Positions 46,440 to 58,024 of a DNA stretch of 64,000 nt are shown here, piece by piece. Both the position numbers and the translations under genes were made by a program. The notes under the pieces are model-generated. The model was not told the origin of the DNA, searched no databases, and was given only the letters and a program-made list of their open reading frames with translations. How positions within the stretch are numbered: position 1 is the first letter of the stretch; every line of letters begins with the position of its first letter. Origin of the DNA: Nageia nagi (lineage: Eukaryota > Pinophyta); assembly GCA_050084985.1 (NCBI GenBank), contig JBITNC010000001.1, forward strand, positions 192,262,001-192,326,000, given 5' to 3'.

Positions 46440-48130
46440 GGCCTCTTTAATCTTGTTTATTTCTCTAATGCCATAAGCTGAGCTTGAAGGTGTCCCTTCT
46501 TGTTTGTCAATTCCTCTATCTTCTTGTTGTGTTCTAGCACTTGGTCTATCATGCCAAGGAAGTTTTTATCTTGGGAAGCCTAATGCATCTTCTATAAAGT
46601 CTTCATAGTCTGCTCTAAGGTTGCTAACTTAACCTTAAAACCATCAATCTCACCATCCTTGGTAGCAACCTCCTCATGTTGGTTTTCCAACACATCCTCA
46701 ACCTGTTATTTTGCTACCTTCTTTGAGTCTAAGTCCAATTTTATTCGATTTGCAAAATAAAAAAAGAATACATGTTAATCATATTATTTTTTCATAAGTA
46801 CTAACTTGTAGGTACATAAAGAACCATACTTACTCAATTAATTCTTAAGTTATTATTGGATTTTCACAATGGGTACATCCCATCCACCCTGCTCCTCCTA
46901 CTGTAGTGGATTCTCCATCTATACATCTTATTATTCTTCCTCCTCATCATCACTTTCTTCTTCCTCTTTCTCATCAATCTCACCTTCCGTAGCCTCCGCC
47001 AAATGCTCCAAGCCATATAAGCTAAGTGGATTTGGTCATACTCCAACCCACCATGTCAAGTACACCTATTCAAATGGAGGCCTATGAGGTTCCTCAACTC
47101 CCTCATCATTATAATCACTCCATAATCCATGGTAATGGGGAGGATTCCACTCCTCTTCCCACTTAGGAGGTGTCTCAAAAAGTTTAGGGTCATGAGCCCT
47201 ATACCTATCCGTCCACATAATAAAGTTGTATTCTGGAGGAATACCTTTCCTCTTACTAAATTATCTCTTTACCCTCTTAGGTCTATAAGGCTTTATAAAG
47301 GTCTTTCTTGTCTAAAGTTAACATGGAGTGCGTTGCCAATCTAACTCACCCAATGGATCATTTTATCATTGTCGCAATCCCATGGAAGGCATATAAATAA
47401 CATCCCTTGTAAAACCAAAATCATATGTTAATTTTTTTTATAACCAATAAACCAAACTAAAAAGTAAACCTTATATGTTAAGTTACTTACCGTCCATCAA
47501 ATGATCAAATACCTTTTGGTATGCCTCCACGGTCTTGTGGACCTATGTGATCTTCCACATACTAGCCCATCGATACCAAGTAGGATGTTCAAGAGCTATA
47601 TTATGTAAAAGAAGCTTTCTAGGTCGAACCACTATGATATACTTGTAAGTGCAACACTGAAGAATGAATGAATGTGCTACCCTCTTGTCGCTCGTTTGCA
47701 CCGTCATAAAATTACATTCTTAATTATAAATTTGGGTTATAATGTATGGATCCTAAGCATACCAATGATCCTAAGTCATCTCATATACTACATGTACCAA
47801 TCCAAGTGGGTGAACCTTATGATTCCTATCCAGATAGATAATACTATCAATACATGTGGCCATCATCAATTGTACTCTCTTGAATCTCTTCATCTTGCCT
47901 CTAAAGGAATGATGAAGGAAGGCACCCTTCTTACTATTTTTCAAAGCCTTGCATTGTATATCCATCATCCCCTTAAATACAATAGGAAATCCTTTTATGA
48001 TAACCTATAGAATCCTATGTATGTCCTGTAGAATGATAGTAATCTCCTTGGTAGGAAGGTGAAAGGTGTTGGTTCTCTCAGACCACCTCTCCATCAAGGA
48101 TACAAATAACTCCTTATCCACTTGAACATA
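46440..48130 (-). pseudogene. Plant mobile domain (PMD)-like pseudogene with acidic and coiled-coil tail
   Basis: On the minus strand, DKELFVSLMERWSERTNTFH then LPTKEITIILQDIHRIL (48,120-48,010) matches the PMD/aminotransferase-like pattern: a W plus T-x-T-F-H-L-P-x-G-E-M-T-x-T-L-x-D-V motif. More leftward text follows (MMATCIDSIIYLDRNHKVHP near 47,870; EYNFIMWTDRYRAHDPKLFE near 47,200). An acidic cluster (EATEGEIDEKEEEESDDEEE, about 47,000-46,940) and a coiled coil (VEDVLENQHEEVATKDGEID near 46,700) close it. Stops and frameshifts are frequent. PMD proteins are known from silencing factors (MAIL1/MAIN) and from captured copies in plant transposons. This copy lies antisense between two gypsy LTRs. 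Confidence 0.6.
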
Positions 48131-48139
48131 TAAATCATG

Positions 48140-49380
48140 AAAGGTATCCCATGCCAACATACCTCAATACCCTAACCTCATCCTTTGTGAGCTTATCCCT
48201 CCACACTATGCATTTCTTCTAGCTACAGGATACGAGCTTGGGTTTCATTAAGAATTGATGACACTATAACAAAAAATACAAAGGTATGTATTAGTCATTT
48301 TTTGCAAATTAATTCAAATTATGATGAAATTTTTTTATTTCATTATTTTTAGCACATAATAAAAACAACTAAGACTAGATATACATTTCCCTAACCGAGA
48401 AATCCCTTTGCCATGCTAGCATTGACATTCATGCTAGCACCTGTGCTGGTCCTTCTATAGTAACCTTTTTTAAAAATTTAAGGACAAAATTTTTCTACCC
48501 ACACTATCTTCTAAAAACATGTTTTCACACCTAAACATGATCACTAAATGTAACTTCATGGAAGCCCTAGGTATAAAAACCCTAACCCTAGGGCATCTAG
48601 ATGATTTTCTTAGTTTCTTCCTAAACTTGCAAACTACATTGAAATATCAAAATAAGATGGCTATAGAAACTCACAAGATGTGTGGAAACCTGGTTGTGTT
48701 AAAGTAGATAAGCTTTATGATTATCTTGATCAATAATCTTCATCCTATAGGCAAAAATTAGGTCAAATTTTTTGTCTAAACCTCCAAAATAATCCAAATT
48801 AGTCTTATTCACTTGTAAAATCACTCACCTTGAAATGCAATCATCAAAAGTTCTCAAATCCACCTTGTTAGGGTCACACCTCCTCTTGTAACAAAGTTAT
48901 CAATTGGAAATAGTGAATATATAAAATAAACCCCCAATTTGACCAATTTAAATCTAAATTAGGACACAATTAATGAGGCAAGCGATAATTGATAGCCATC
49001 TCATGTAGCCAACCTTACCAAATCATAAATTTTCATTTTATCACCTTAGCCAATCTCATTACCATAAACTTTGATAACCAAATTCATTATAGACCTCAAC
49101 ATTCATGCTAACATTAGCGCCCATACTGGCCACTAGCACTTGCATTATCATTTGTTAGCATTTACTTCCTTACCTTGGAAATAACAAATCCTCTGGTTGA
49201 ATGTGGTATAAAAATTAATATAGGAATAACATATCTTAGAGAATGAGGTTTTTTCAGTAATGAATGAACATCCAATCAAAGAACGATGCATTCCCCACAC
49301 ATTTGTTCTTGGGTCCAACTCGTTCATCACATAATCAAACACTCTATCAAGATTTATTAGGTATGGAAATATCTTTTTTA
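48140..49380. other. No gene recognised; short GCTAGCA-type repeats
   Basis: Phrases such as ATTCATGCTAGCACCTGTGC (48,430) and ATTCATGCTAACATTAGCGC (49,101) recur, and related text ends both gypsy LTRs. No intact open frame is present. Confidence 0.35.
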
Positions 49381-49489
49381 GGTTTGTAAATCATGCTACA
49401 CAATGTAGTTACAATAACACAAGCATGCAATATATTTTTGCAAGAACCAATGCTAAAGCTAGCATGAATCTTGGGATGCAAAGGTATAA

Positions 49490-49745
49490 ATCATCACATC
49501 TAAGAATGGGGCATGTACCTCATGATGATAAATGACATATCACATACATGGTTAGGAAATATTCAAACTAACCATGTCTTTGAATCACCTTTGTTGATTG
49601 GGTATCAACTAACCATCATCATATAGTTCTTTATGATTCATATGTTGCATTTAGGAATGGGGGAATGTACATCATGATAATGTTAATGTATATGGTTATG
49701 GTTGCATGTGTTCCATCTTGGAATGGGGCATGTAACCCATGATGA
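49490..49745. repeat. Short repeat before the right gypsy LTR, three copies
   Basis: GAATGGGGCATGTA followed by an ATGATGAT word occurs near 49,505, 49,655 and 49,719 with small changes. It lies just upstream of the LTR at 49,809. Confidence 0.6.
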
Positions 49746-49808
49746 TATGGACATACAATCTTCAAAAATTAGAATATAAATAAGTTTTTCAAAATAACAA
49801 AGACTAGC

Positions 49809-50273
49809 TATTAACACCTAAAAATGGTCCCCTTAACATGGTCCCACTTAGGTGCAACTTTACATACATATCTTAATCATATTCATATTTCATCTTATTA
49901 TCATATATTTCTCAAGTTGTGTTCTTATTTTTATGTTAGATACACTAAGAAAAATTCAACCTATATTTGAGGGGTCAAATGGTGACATCATGCCTAATAT
50001 AAATGTAAGTATTTCTAACTTGGGAAAAGCATATCAAGATTACAACTCTATAGTTGGTACCCTACTCTAGGGTATTTCTAAACATCATCTATTGAGATTA
50101 GAATCTTTTAATCACTCAAGAAAATATCTATTATCCATATTCATAATCATATGCTTAGTTTGATTTATTGTAATATCTATTATCATTGAATCTTGCTGGT
50201 GAACCTCATCTTATCAGACCATTAATGCTCATGCTAAGCTCTTAGAGATTAGTGCCCACGCTGGTGTTTCAGA
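49809..50273 (+). repeat. Gypsy LTR, right copy
   Basis: It starts TATTAACACCTAAAAATGGT, so the terminal TG has become TA, and parallels 41,057-41,551 throughout. It closes with CCCACGCTGGTGTTTC against ATCCACATTGATGTTTC in the left copy. With the left copy it encloses the gag-like and PMD-like regions. Confidence 0.75.
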
Positions 50274-51200
50274 TGATATTATTCAATGACTTACATACAA
50301 ATCTCCCAATAATAGATTATATGATTATAGTTGTTATTTCATGAATGGTTATTATACTCAAGATCCAACCATGAAGAAAAAATATTTTTGACAAATTAGA
50401 ATATGCTTTCTATATAAATATTTTTAGCCTCATGAACTTATAATAGACTCTTCTATAGAGGCCCCACACTCTAGCATAGTAAACATGCTTATAGAAGAAT
50501 ATCCTATAATGTAACCTATTATATAGGAGTCTAGCATTGATGAGAATCTCATAATTGAATAAGGTACATAATAACTTCCCATTAAGAAGAGTCATGAAGG
50601 ACCATCAACAACATTCTTGGTCACACTTGCAATATTTGGAGAGGAACATTCACCATTATTTTTTGTTAGATTCCATCATTATCCCAACCTATAGCTACCA
50701 CACCATTGAGGATATATTGAAAGTTAAAAACTCATCCTATTTCTCCCCACCTCCAATCATTATATATCCTATTTGTCAGCAACCATCCATAGTAGGTTCA
50801 AGCCCACCACACTTACATATACACCCTCCATCTTATCATTCCAATATTATGCATTTATAGCCATCATTGTATCATTTAGTACATCAATAACATAATATAC
50901 ATATTTGGTCACCACCACCTCACTATCATCATTATCACCCATGGAATTCTCCTCCATATTATGCCATAAGGTGAGTTCAATTACACTACTACTCATATCA
51001 CAACTAGAGGACTTTTGTTTTCCATTGTACATATTTTAGTTCTAAAATATATTACCTTCATTATTTTCATTATGGTTATGCTTATAGCTACAAAAGTAAT
51101 GATTCACTATGGTTATGCTTCTAACCTCAAAAGAAAAGCCACCAAATCAAAGCCTATTTATCTTTACCTTGAGACTATAGTTAGATTAAACACTCTAGAT
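50274..51200. other. No gene recognised
   Basis: AT-rich sequence to the right of the gypsy LTR. Short frames at 50,555-50,860 and 51,015-51,209 have no recognisable motif. Confidence 0.35.
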
Positions 51201-51205
51201 AACTT

Positions 51206-51665
51206 TTGATGTCTACAAATATAGGATAAAGAATGCTCAGGTCATCATTAAATAATGATATAACTAGTGAGAGGTCACTCACTCAAAATAAAATCAAATA
51301 TGTAAACATTAATATGAATATTGATATTAACTCATTCTCAATAGAGAATGCACCCCACTATGCATCCAAAATAGAATTTCATATATCCTTGGTTGAATGA
51401 TCTTATTGAGATAACCATGGAATTATTTTTTATTAATATAAAAATCTTAGTTTAAAAAATTAATTCTATCTAAATCTAAAATGTATTTATTAGGTGTTAG
51501 TGGACTATGGATAGAGAATGCTCGATTATCGATGCCCATACATATGACTAGTGAAAGTTCACTCACTTAAACATAAACTATCTATGCAATCATAAGTGAT
51601 TTGTTGATATTGGCTCATCACCAATGGATGATTTATTTTATAGTTTATTCATTATGTATAGACTT
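51206..51665. repeat. Direct repeat of about 150-200 bp, two diverged copies
   Basis: AGAATGCTCAGGTCATCATT then ACTAGTGAGAGGTCACTCAC (from 51,206) recurs as AGAATGCTCGATTATCGATG then ACTAGTGAAAGTTCACTCAC (from about 51,497), spaced about 285 bp. Confidence 0.6.
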
Positions 51666-51762
51666 GTGAGTCATTAATGAATTTATCATAATATATTTAT
51701 CGTTAATATTATGAGCTTGAAATTGAATATTATGATTTTATGAAGAATATGTTATTCTATGG

Positions 51763-54262
51763 TGACACTAAGAGGGGGGGTGAATCAGTATAATTAAAAA
51801 TTGAAGAATAAAAATAATCACATAAAGCAATCACACAAGAATACATGATGTATAGTGTAACCTAGTGTGGGAAAACCACTTGTGATAATGGACTGCTTGG
51901 GCTACCATCTAAATCCAGACAAAAATAAATGGATGGCCAATATAATATTTTGCAGCACCAACTGCAAGAATAGCACTAAATAACCTTTACAATTTTGTAG
52001 CACCAACTCCAATGCCAATCACCAACTCAATAATACTAATGAGATTAAGATAAGAATAGTATCAATAAGACCCTGTGTGGTCTAGCTCTCAATATCACAC
52101 CTCCACACACATTGTATTTGAATCCACATTGTCATAATACAATCACACTCACATTTTGAATCTGAACATCCCAAACTAAATCTGATGAACTCCACTTATC
52201 CTTGCTCACCTAACCATGTCTCTTAACCTTCTATTTGCTTAAACTCAATCGTATTGCACACCTATCCACAAATGCTATCAAAATGACCATTTTTTAATGT
52301 GCTAGAATATTTATCATTGCCTTATCACACTAAAAATGAATAGCCATCACTCTAAATGATATCCTATCACTGATGTTTATTATACATGAAAGAATTAATA
52401 TTGTCTTTGTTATAGTTGCCAAAAATGAAGTCTGGAAAAAATAGCCTAAAAAATCAATTAGTTATCTTTCCTCCTTTTATAAATCACTAAACCATTTCTA
52501 GATTTTGTTGATCTATCTATTCACTAACTCCCCTCAAAAGTTTTAGCTAAAAATGACACTGTATGAAGAAGTTATGATCAAAATACAAACAAGATGTTTT
52601 CATAAACCTCTATGAAAAAGTGACAAAAATGGTAATGTAAATATGCTCAACTCAACTAAAATAAAATGGTCTCTTTTTAACAAAGCTTCATCACATTCAA
52701 ATAGCATCCTTCTCTCTTCTCTGAATGCCCGATTTCTATTCCCTTATTATTGTGTATATAAAACACAATTTTGTTTTTTTAAAATCTGTGAAAATCATCT
52801 CCATGCAAAACTACCGGCACACATGTGTTTTTATATTTCTTATTAAGGCTCACACACTATTTTTTTTTTAAATAGCACCATTATTCTCATGGTTGTAATA
52901 TATTTTTTAAAACACCTTTTCAATCTCAACTTTTGTAACTACCATATGTACTTCAATGATGAGTGGTATTTTGTCAAACACTTCATTGGAATTCTTCAAA
53001 CAACTAAGGAGACATTTCATCAATCATGTCATAGCCCTTTTCTATACAAAAAAATAATTAATTTTTCCTATACAAATTCTAGAGGCATTTTGTCAAACAA
53101 TTTGCATTCCAAAACTAGAAAAACATGAAAATGGAGCTTTGGAGGCATTTTTGAAGAGCTACAACTTCTCACTAAGTGCACGATTTAACATGAAATTTGG
53201 ACCACATATTCTTCATATAACTAAATACATTATATAAAAATTTTAAGATCTAAATCCATATATATTATTTACAACACTTCTTGCAAAGTGGCCTCTGATG
53301 AAGATTTGAAGACATTTTGTCAAACAATACACAAGCTTAGTTTGGTGCACATTAAAGATTCTCATACTTTGGGGCTTCCAATCAAAATTATCCAAGAGAA
53401 AAAGTTGTTCATATTGATGATTTATAGGTGTAACACAAAACAAATTCAAAAATTGATGCACCTATGAACTAGAAACACTTTTAATAGGAATTCCATGATA
53501 GCTAATAAAACTGTTCAAAACTAGAAAACTTATTACAAAGCCATTTTGACTTGATCACCAAATTATTTTTTGAACTCTATTAGATATGAAATTTAAAACA
53601 TATAATAAATATACTTAAATATACAACATGTAAAAATTTCATTCCATAAATCCTTATAGTTTCTCTAAAAATACATCAATGCAGAGGCCTTTAAAGCTAA
53701 ATTGGCAACTAGGCTAAAAAACAATAATAACAACCAGAAAGGTATCGAGATCAAGAACCATCGCTCCAAACTTTGTGAAAATATAGAAAACACTAATATG
53801 AGTTGGAAATACACATGTAATCATGTACAACATTGAATCTTCCTATCAGATCACCTTGTAATGCAAAATCATCATGCTTTTGAAAATTTGTCAAAAGACC
53901 CAAACAGGTACTAACAACTAGATGACCATGATTCGATGCTACAAATAAGCTCAAAAATAACCTTTGAGACTATGAATTACATATTGAGCAACCCAAAATA
54001 TTCCACTAGCATTAAGTGTCAACATTTGTACATAAAGACACATTTTGCATTATTGACAATTTTTGAGCAACTTTGGCAAGAATTGCAATTTTTGCAAACT
54101 TGGCTTTTCGATGTAAATAGATTGAAGCAACATTGTACACATCTCCATTTGAAATATTTGAAAATTGAGCTATGCATCCATGATATAACCTATAATTGCA
54201 ACCATTTCATTGAACTGAGTGTGTTGACAATAATGATAACAATCTTATCACTTTGCTCAACA
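51763..54262 (-). repeat. 3' LTR of the copia element
   Basis: On the plus strand it begins TGACACTAAGAGGGGGGGTG and ends TTTGCTCAACA. In element sense it therefore starts TGTTGAGCAAAG and ends CTTAGTGTCA, with canonical TG...CA ends. The part 52,775-54,262 is repeated at 61,266-62,737. Frames within it, such as 53,936-54,307, are not genes. Confidence 0.8.
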
Positions 54263-54276
54263 ATCTCTCCCTTTGG
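54263..54276 (-). promoter_or_regulatory. Polypurine tract of the copia element
   Basis: On the minus strand CCAAAGGGAGAGAT directly precedes the TGTTGAGC start of the 3' LTR. A second purine tract (CAGGGGGAGCATCTC, about 54,456-54,442) lies further upstream in element sense. Confidence 0.7.
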
Positions 54277-54469
54277 AATTGTTGGCAACACACGAATATC
54301 ATATTGATACTTTTCTCTTGCTTTGAAAACAATAACAAAGGGATATGGTGAATTCCCTTTGAGTTCATGCATAACATTTTTACGCAAATATTAGTACATA
54401 CAAAAAGAACATAAATGGAAGTAAAAAATGAGAGAAAGTAGAGATGCTCCCCCTGAGAATGTGATCTTG

Positions 54470-56083
54470 AGAATCATCTAATGCTTGGGAAGTGCGACCA
54501 CTCCCAATTTCTTGCGAAGATACTCAAACAATTCCTTTGGAAATTTTTTGGTAAAGATATCCACTACTTGCTCTATTGTTGGAACAAAATCCAACTTTAC
54601 TTCTCCTTCCACCACTCTTTCTTTTAAACAAATGATACCTTATGGAAATATGATTTGTTCTTGAGTGCATCACTTATTTCTTTGAAATATTGATGGCACT
54701 AGTATTATCACACATGATGGAAGTGGGCTCACTAACTTGTATACCAATATATTTTAGATTTTTTTTCATCCAAAGTACCTATGTGTAATAAGTTGTGGCA
54801 ATTATATACTTGACCTTTGTTGTAGACAATGATATTGACTCTTGTTTCTTACTAGGGCAAGCAACCAACCTATCTCTAAGATAAAATGCATTGCCACTAG
54901 TGCTATTTCTATCATCAATGCATCCTACCTAATCTACATCTAAGTAAGTAATGAGTGTGAAGTCCTTTCCACATGGGTACCAAATACCAAACTCCATTAT
55001 CCCCTTAAGATATCTAAAAATTCTCTTTACCACCATGACATGTGTCTCTTTAGGGCTAACTTGAAATTGAGCCACCATACAAATTGCTTGTAGTATGTAT
55101 GATCTAGTATCCACCAAGTACAACAAGCTCCCAATCATAGATGTATACATTTTTTGGTCAACAAGTGGTGACTTGTCATCTTTGCTCAATTTACATCTCA
55201 TGGTCATAAGAGTACTAACCAGATTGCAATCCTCCATCATGAATTTCTTTAACATATCCTTGGCATATTTGATTTGAGAAATAAAAATACCATTTTTCAA
55301 CTGATTTACTTGAAGGCCAAGGAAATATGCAAGCTCATATATCATAGATATTTCAAACTTGCTTTACATTTGATTAGCAAACTCCTTACATAGTTCATTT
55401 TTGCTACCATCAAAAATAATGTCATCAACATACATAACAATAATGATATGAAAATCCTTCTTTGACTCAACATATAGATTGCTATCATCCTTCCCTTTCT
55501 TAAACCCTTGTTGCCACAAAAAGGTGTCCAATATTGAGTACCAAGCATAGGGTGCTTGTTTTAAACCATAGAGTGCTCTCTTCAACTTGCATACCATATC
55601 TAATTCTTTTTATAGGCGGAATCCATTAGATTTCTCAATATATACCTCATCATCTAGTTTTTCATTTAAGAATGCCAATTTGACATCCATTTGATAAAGT
55701 TTAAAATTTTTGTAAATGAGAAGAGTAAGAAACAAGTGAATTACCTCAAGTCGAGCCATTGATGCAAAAGTTTCCTTAAAATAAATTCCTTCAACTTGAG
55801 CATATCCCTTGCAAACCAATCTAGCTTTGTTCTAAACTACCTATCCATCTTCATTTAATTTGTTGTAGAAGACCCAATTTCTGCCAATCATATTTTTGTT
55901 CTTTGGTCTAGGAACAAGTTCCCAAGTATCATTCTTTTCAATCTGTGTGAGCTCTTCCTCCATTTCTTTGACCCAACTTTCATCTTGATTAGCCTTCATA
56001 ACATTTTTAGGCTCTATGTTGTGTTTATTAGTATAATGTAACCTCAAAGGGTTTGGTACAATCGAGTTCTCCATTGCTTGCAA
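54470..56083 (-). pseudogene. Copia reverse transcriptase and RNase H
   Basis: From the right it reads ESWVKEMEEELTQIEKNDTW then ELVPRPKNKNMIGRNWVF, YQMDVKLAFLNEKLDDEVYI, VCKLKRALYGLKQAPYAWY, and the catalytic IIIVMYVDDIIFDG (about 55,445-55,405) with YVDD intact. Next come MYTSMIGSLLYLVDTRSYIL, FRYLKGIMEFGIWYPCGKDF, and RNase H text VGCIDDRNSTSGNAFYL, ISLSTTKVKYIIATTYY and CDNTSAINISKK down to about 54,600. Order and motifs are those of Ty1/copia pol. Stops between the blocks (after the KLNEDG, FRL and FANQM segments and before VGCIDD) inactivate it. Confidence 0.9.
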
Positions 56084-57116
56084 TAGTAGGTTCCTTGAAA
56101 GAGTAGAAGGGGGTGGGAATGTGCTTATGTTGGTTTTCTGTTCAATATTTAGGTTATAAGCTGATTCCTATCTATTATGAAGGTTAAAAGTAATAATAAA
56201 GAGATAAAAAATATATACTTATAGGAAAGAGATTAACAAATTGAATTGAAACTCAAGCAAGAACTTCACAGCCTGAGCATTGTAGCATAGGCAGCAATCC
56301 ATAACCAAGATTAAGAATAGTGAGTTATCTTACGCTTGGGGTCTCGCCATCATAATACATATCCATAACTTAAGACATCATCTCATACATAACATTTACA
56401 AAAATAATAAACAACCACTTATTGCAAAAGGGAAAAGCATTATCTATTTGTATTATTATATATTAAAGTATCTTACAGACTTGGGTAAATTTGCTAGAAT
56501 GTTTGACCTCTTTTATTTCTAATAGTTTACCATTTATACATTTACATGCCCTCATGGGTTGTTGTCTATCATTAATATACATAATTACTCATCTTGATTG
56601 AAATAAGCAAAGAAAACTATTTATAATAAATTTTACAACTGTGTTAGATTACATAGTGAATAAGTACCAATAGTATGACTATCTAGGAATTTGAATTTTT
56701 TGAACAATCATATTCATTGAGCTATAATCCTCTTGACATATCGTTGATTGCTCCTTCTTTGACCCTATAGTTGATTGAAGATGTTACTATAGCTAATTAA
56801 ACAAGTATTCATCTGTAGTCTGATAGATACGATTTGGCACTATGTTCTATCGGTAGCTATCTACTTCTCTACAACCATTGATGATCCATACTATAGTTCT
56901 AAAGGAATAGAGTAATTGAGGGTTATGAATAGTATATTAACCTATTTTGAGAATAAATTACCATTAAGTCAAATTTGACACATTAATAGGGCCCTAGGGG
57001 TCAAACACCTAATATTAAGTGGACCTGAGTGTTACTTCTTATTCATTACTCTTAGCTTAGTTTGAAGGGTATTATTTCTTTTCTTTGGGTTTTATTGATA
57101 AACTAGATCTTCTTAG

Positions 57117-57525
57117 TACCTACTAATTTTAGCCAAAAGTTCTAACTTCATCCCTCAAAATCGATAGGATCTATCTAAGATCTTCTTGAATCATCACTCA
57201 CCATTACTTATTCTAGGATTCACTAATTTTAGCCAAAAGTTTGATATCATCATTCAAAATAGATGGGCTCTATCTAGGATCTTCTTGAATCATCATATAC
57301 CATTACTTATTTTGGAACCTACTAATTTTAGCCAAAAATTTTGACATCATCATTCAAAATTGCCTACTTTATCTAAGATCTTCTTGAATCATCACCTGCC
57401 ATTACCTGTTCTGGGACCTGCTGATTTTAGCCAAAAGTTCTAACATCATCATTGAAAATTGATGGGCTTTATTTGGAATCTTCTTGAATCATCACCCATC
57501 ATTACTTATTTTGAGACTTGCTAAT
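57117..57525. repeat. Tandem repeat of about 100 bp, four copies
   Basis: CTACTAATTTTAGCCAAAAG, then TTCTAACATCATCATTCAAA and ATCTTCTTGAATCATCACC recur with starts near 57,119, 57,221, 57,318 and 57,418, and a partial copy near 57,517. It lies in the insert within the copia element. Confidence 0.9.
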
Positions 57526-57556
57526 TACTTGGACATAACTTGGACTTATATTTATA

Positions 57557-57645
57557 AAAACTCTTAGACACTGTATTTACAACTCTTGAACACTGTATCT
57601 ACAATTCTCAGACATTGTATTTACAACTCTTGGACATTTCCTTAG
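57557..57645. repeat. Tandem repeat of about 27 bp
   Basis: ACTCTTAGACACTGTATTTACA is repeated about four times with small changes (ACTCTTGAACACTGTATCTACA and so on), right after the 100-bp tandem repeat. Confidence 0.85.
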
Positions 57646-58024
57646 ACTTTTCTCTTCCTATACATAATTCTTTTATACATATAGTTCCACCTCATTTGAC
57701 TATTAATATGAATTAAGGTTAATCCTTGGGAATTATTACAACACTTGGTTGACTTTGACTAGAAATTTACAAGGCAAAAATATCAAAGATAAGGACCCAT
57801 ATATACAATAGCTAGACTATACATATAATAGCCAGATCTTAACAACACTAAGAATTCTTTAGTCTTAGGGATAATAGAAGAATCAAATTTAATTTTAAAA
57901 GGAAGAGAGTTGGAATAGAAAGAATTTTTTGAAAAGAATGAAAGAATAAAAGAATGATAGTATGTTACCCCAACCTAGAGTGTAATTTTGAAAGAATACA
58001 TGCTGGATAAGAGAGAATAAGTAT

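Larger units (their letters stand above)
56090..58020. mobile_element. About 1.9-kb insert between copia integrase and reverse transcriptase
   Basis: The copia text ends at IIDDFYEGVQT near 58,030 and resumes near 56,083 with the segment before HNIEPKNVMKANQDESW. In related elements these two motifs are only a few residues apart, so the intervening non-coding DNA is an insertion. It contains two tandem repeats and no open frame of note. It may be a solo LTR or a non-autonomous element; its exact ends and target duplication were not found. Confidence 0.55.

Noticed and set aside
46869-47087. Ser/Thr-rich plus-strand open frame
   Set aside because: It is the antisense of the acidic (Asp/Glu-rich) region of the PMD-like pseudogene.
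53936-54307. 123-residue plus-strand open frame
   Set aside because: It lies wholly within the copia LTR, its counterpart in the other LTR copy is not open, and it has no motif.
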